From: Bacteroidales bacterium UBA3856
GTDB lineage: Bacteria > Bacteroidota > Bacteroidia > Bacteroidales > UBA932
DNA length: 5,579 nt
Assembly: GCA_002392525.1 (NCBI GenBank)
Contig: DGHE01000157.1
Location: 1 to 5,579, forward strand
Reading direction: 5' to 3'
In this document: positions 5,434 to 5,579 of the stretch, piece after piece
Layout: every line of letters starts with the position of its first letter
Position numbering within the stretch: position 1 is the stretch's first letter
The notes under the pieces: model-generated
What the model saw: only the letters and a program-made list of their open reading frames with translations
Database searches by the model: none
Told to the model about the DNA's origin: nothing
Translations under genes and position numbers: made by a program

Positions 5434-5579
5434 AACTATGGCGTCGGCGCTTGGCCGGTGCGGATGGGTTCCTCTTTTTTGTGCGTGACGCCTCCCCCCG
5501 GAATTCTGTATACGTGACTCTGACCTGCGACGGATTTGCAGCTCACCTGCGACAATCCTCAAAATCCACGTATATAATG
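5434..5579. other. Intergenic region upstream of the receptor promoter
   Basis: No gene is supported here; the long minus frame that crosses it is antisense or off-frame translation of the receptor gene and its upstream region. A hairpin lies at 5441-5461 (8 bp with two G-T pairs, loop GCTTG). On the minus strand it is followed after five bases by TTTT, so it might end a gene arriving from the right, weakly supported. A run of six T lies at 5475-5480 and a run of six C at 5494-5499. The remaining part holds the dyad described at 5507-5576. Confidence 0.4.
5507..5576. repeat. Imperfect inverted repeat enclosing a repeated 9-mer
   Basis: TATACGTG (5509-5516) and CACGTATA (5567-5574) are exact reverse complements, extended outward by a G-T and a T-A pair. 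Inside, GGATT (5532-5536) pairs with AATCC (5554-5558), and TGCAG (5537-5541) with CTGCG (5547-5551, one G-U), leaving loop CTCAC. The 9-mer ACCTGCGAC occurs twice as a direct repeat (5523-5531, 5545-5553), overlapping the hairpin arms. It shares no sequence with the other palindromic elements of the window. Confidence 0.4.

Noticed and set aside
5440..5461. Third copy of the palindromic element (CGTCGGCGCTT resembles the outer arm)
   Set aside because: The match needs an inserted base, and the central hairpin and opposite arm are missing at the expected spacing.
4852..5562. Minus open frame overlapping the 5' end of the receptor in another frame
   Set aside because: Its translation is Arg/His-rich and low in plausibility; the receptor frame has a signal peptide and known domains, and its promoter lies inside this frame.

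Overview
The window looks like chromosomal DNA from a Bacteroidota (probably Bacteroidales) bacterium. The basis is mixed. Seen directly: a large TonB-dependent receptor of the Oar-like type, exported proteins whose signal peptides end just before Gln, start codons with no Shine-Dalgarno sequence and A/T-rich or absent leaders, and promoter boxes of the Bacteroidota form TTG-N18-TAnnTTTG. The genus is not assignable by eye.

Layout from left to right. 1-103 is an edge fragment with no gene I can assign. 103-212 is a 109-110 nt palindromic intergenic element (copy A). 273-653 (+) encodes a small cysteine-rich C_GCAxxG_C_C-type protein with its promoter almost touching the start codon, so the mRNA is probably leaderless. 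692-1354 (+) encodes an exported protein of unknown function with two hydrophobic segments and a beta-strand-like C-terminus. Around 1364-1473, between two convergent genes, lies a second, diverged copy (B) of the palindromic element. 1480-2088 (-) encodes a nitroreductase-fold flavoprotein with a lipoprotein signal peptide. 2136-5336 (-) encodes a 1066-residue Oar-like TonB-dependent receptor. 5337-5579 holds its leader, its promoter and an intergenic region with further dyad symmetry.

The receptor and the nitroreductase lipoprotein point the same way with 47 nt between them. They could share a transcript, although a promoter-like -7 box sits in the gap. Both are predicted to act in the cell envelope, but nothing in the sequence gives a shared substrate. 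There is no SusD-like partner beside the receptor, so this is not a Sus-type glycan locus. The cysteine-rich gene and the exported protein gene form a second two-gene cluster on the + strand with 38 nt between them.

The most unusual feature is the pair of palindromic elements. Copies A and B align without gaps over 109 nt, share a central hairpin core, and differ in three stem positions where both strands have changed together so that pairing is kept. A second, flanking stem is also kept at the same offset. This looks like a repeat family whose fold is maintained, which could be a mobile MITE/REP-like element, a structured RNA or an unusual terminator. I do not recognise it as a named family.
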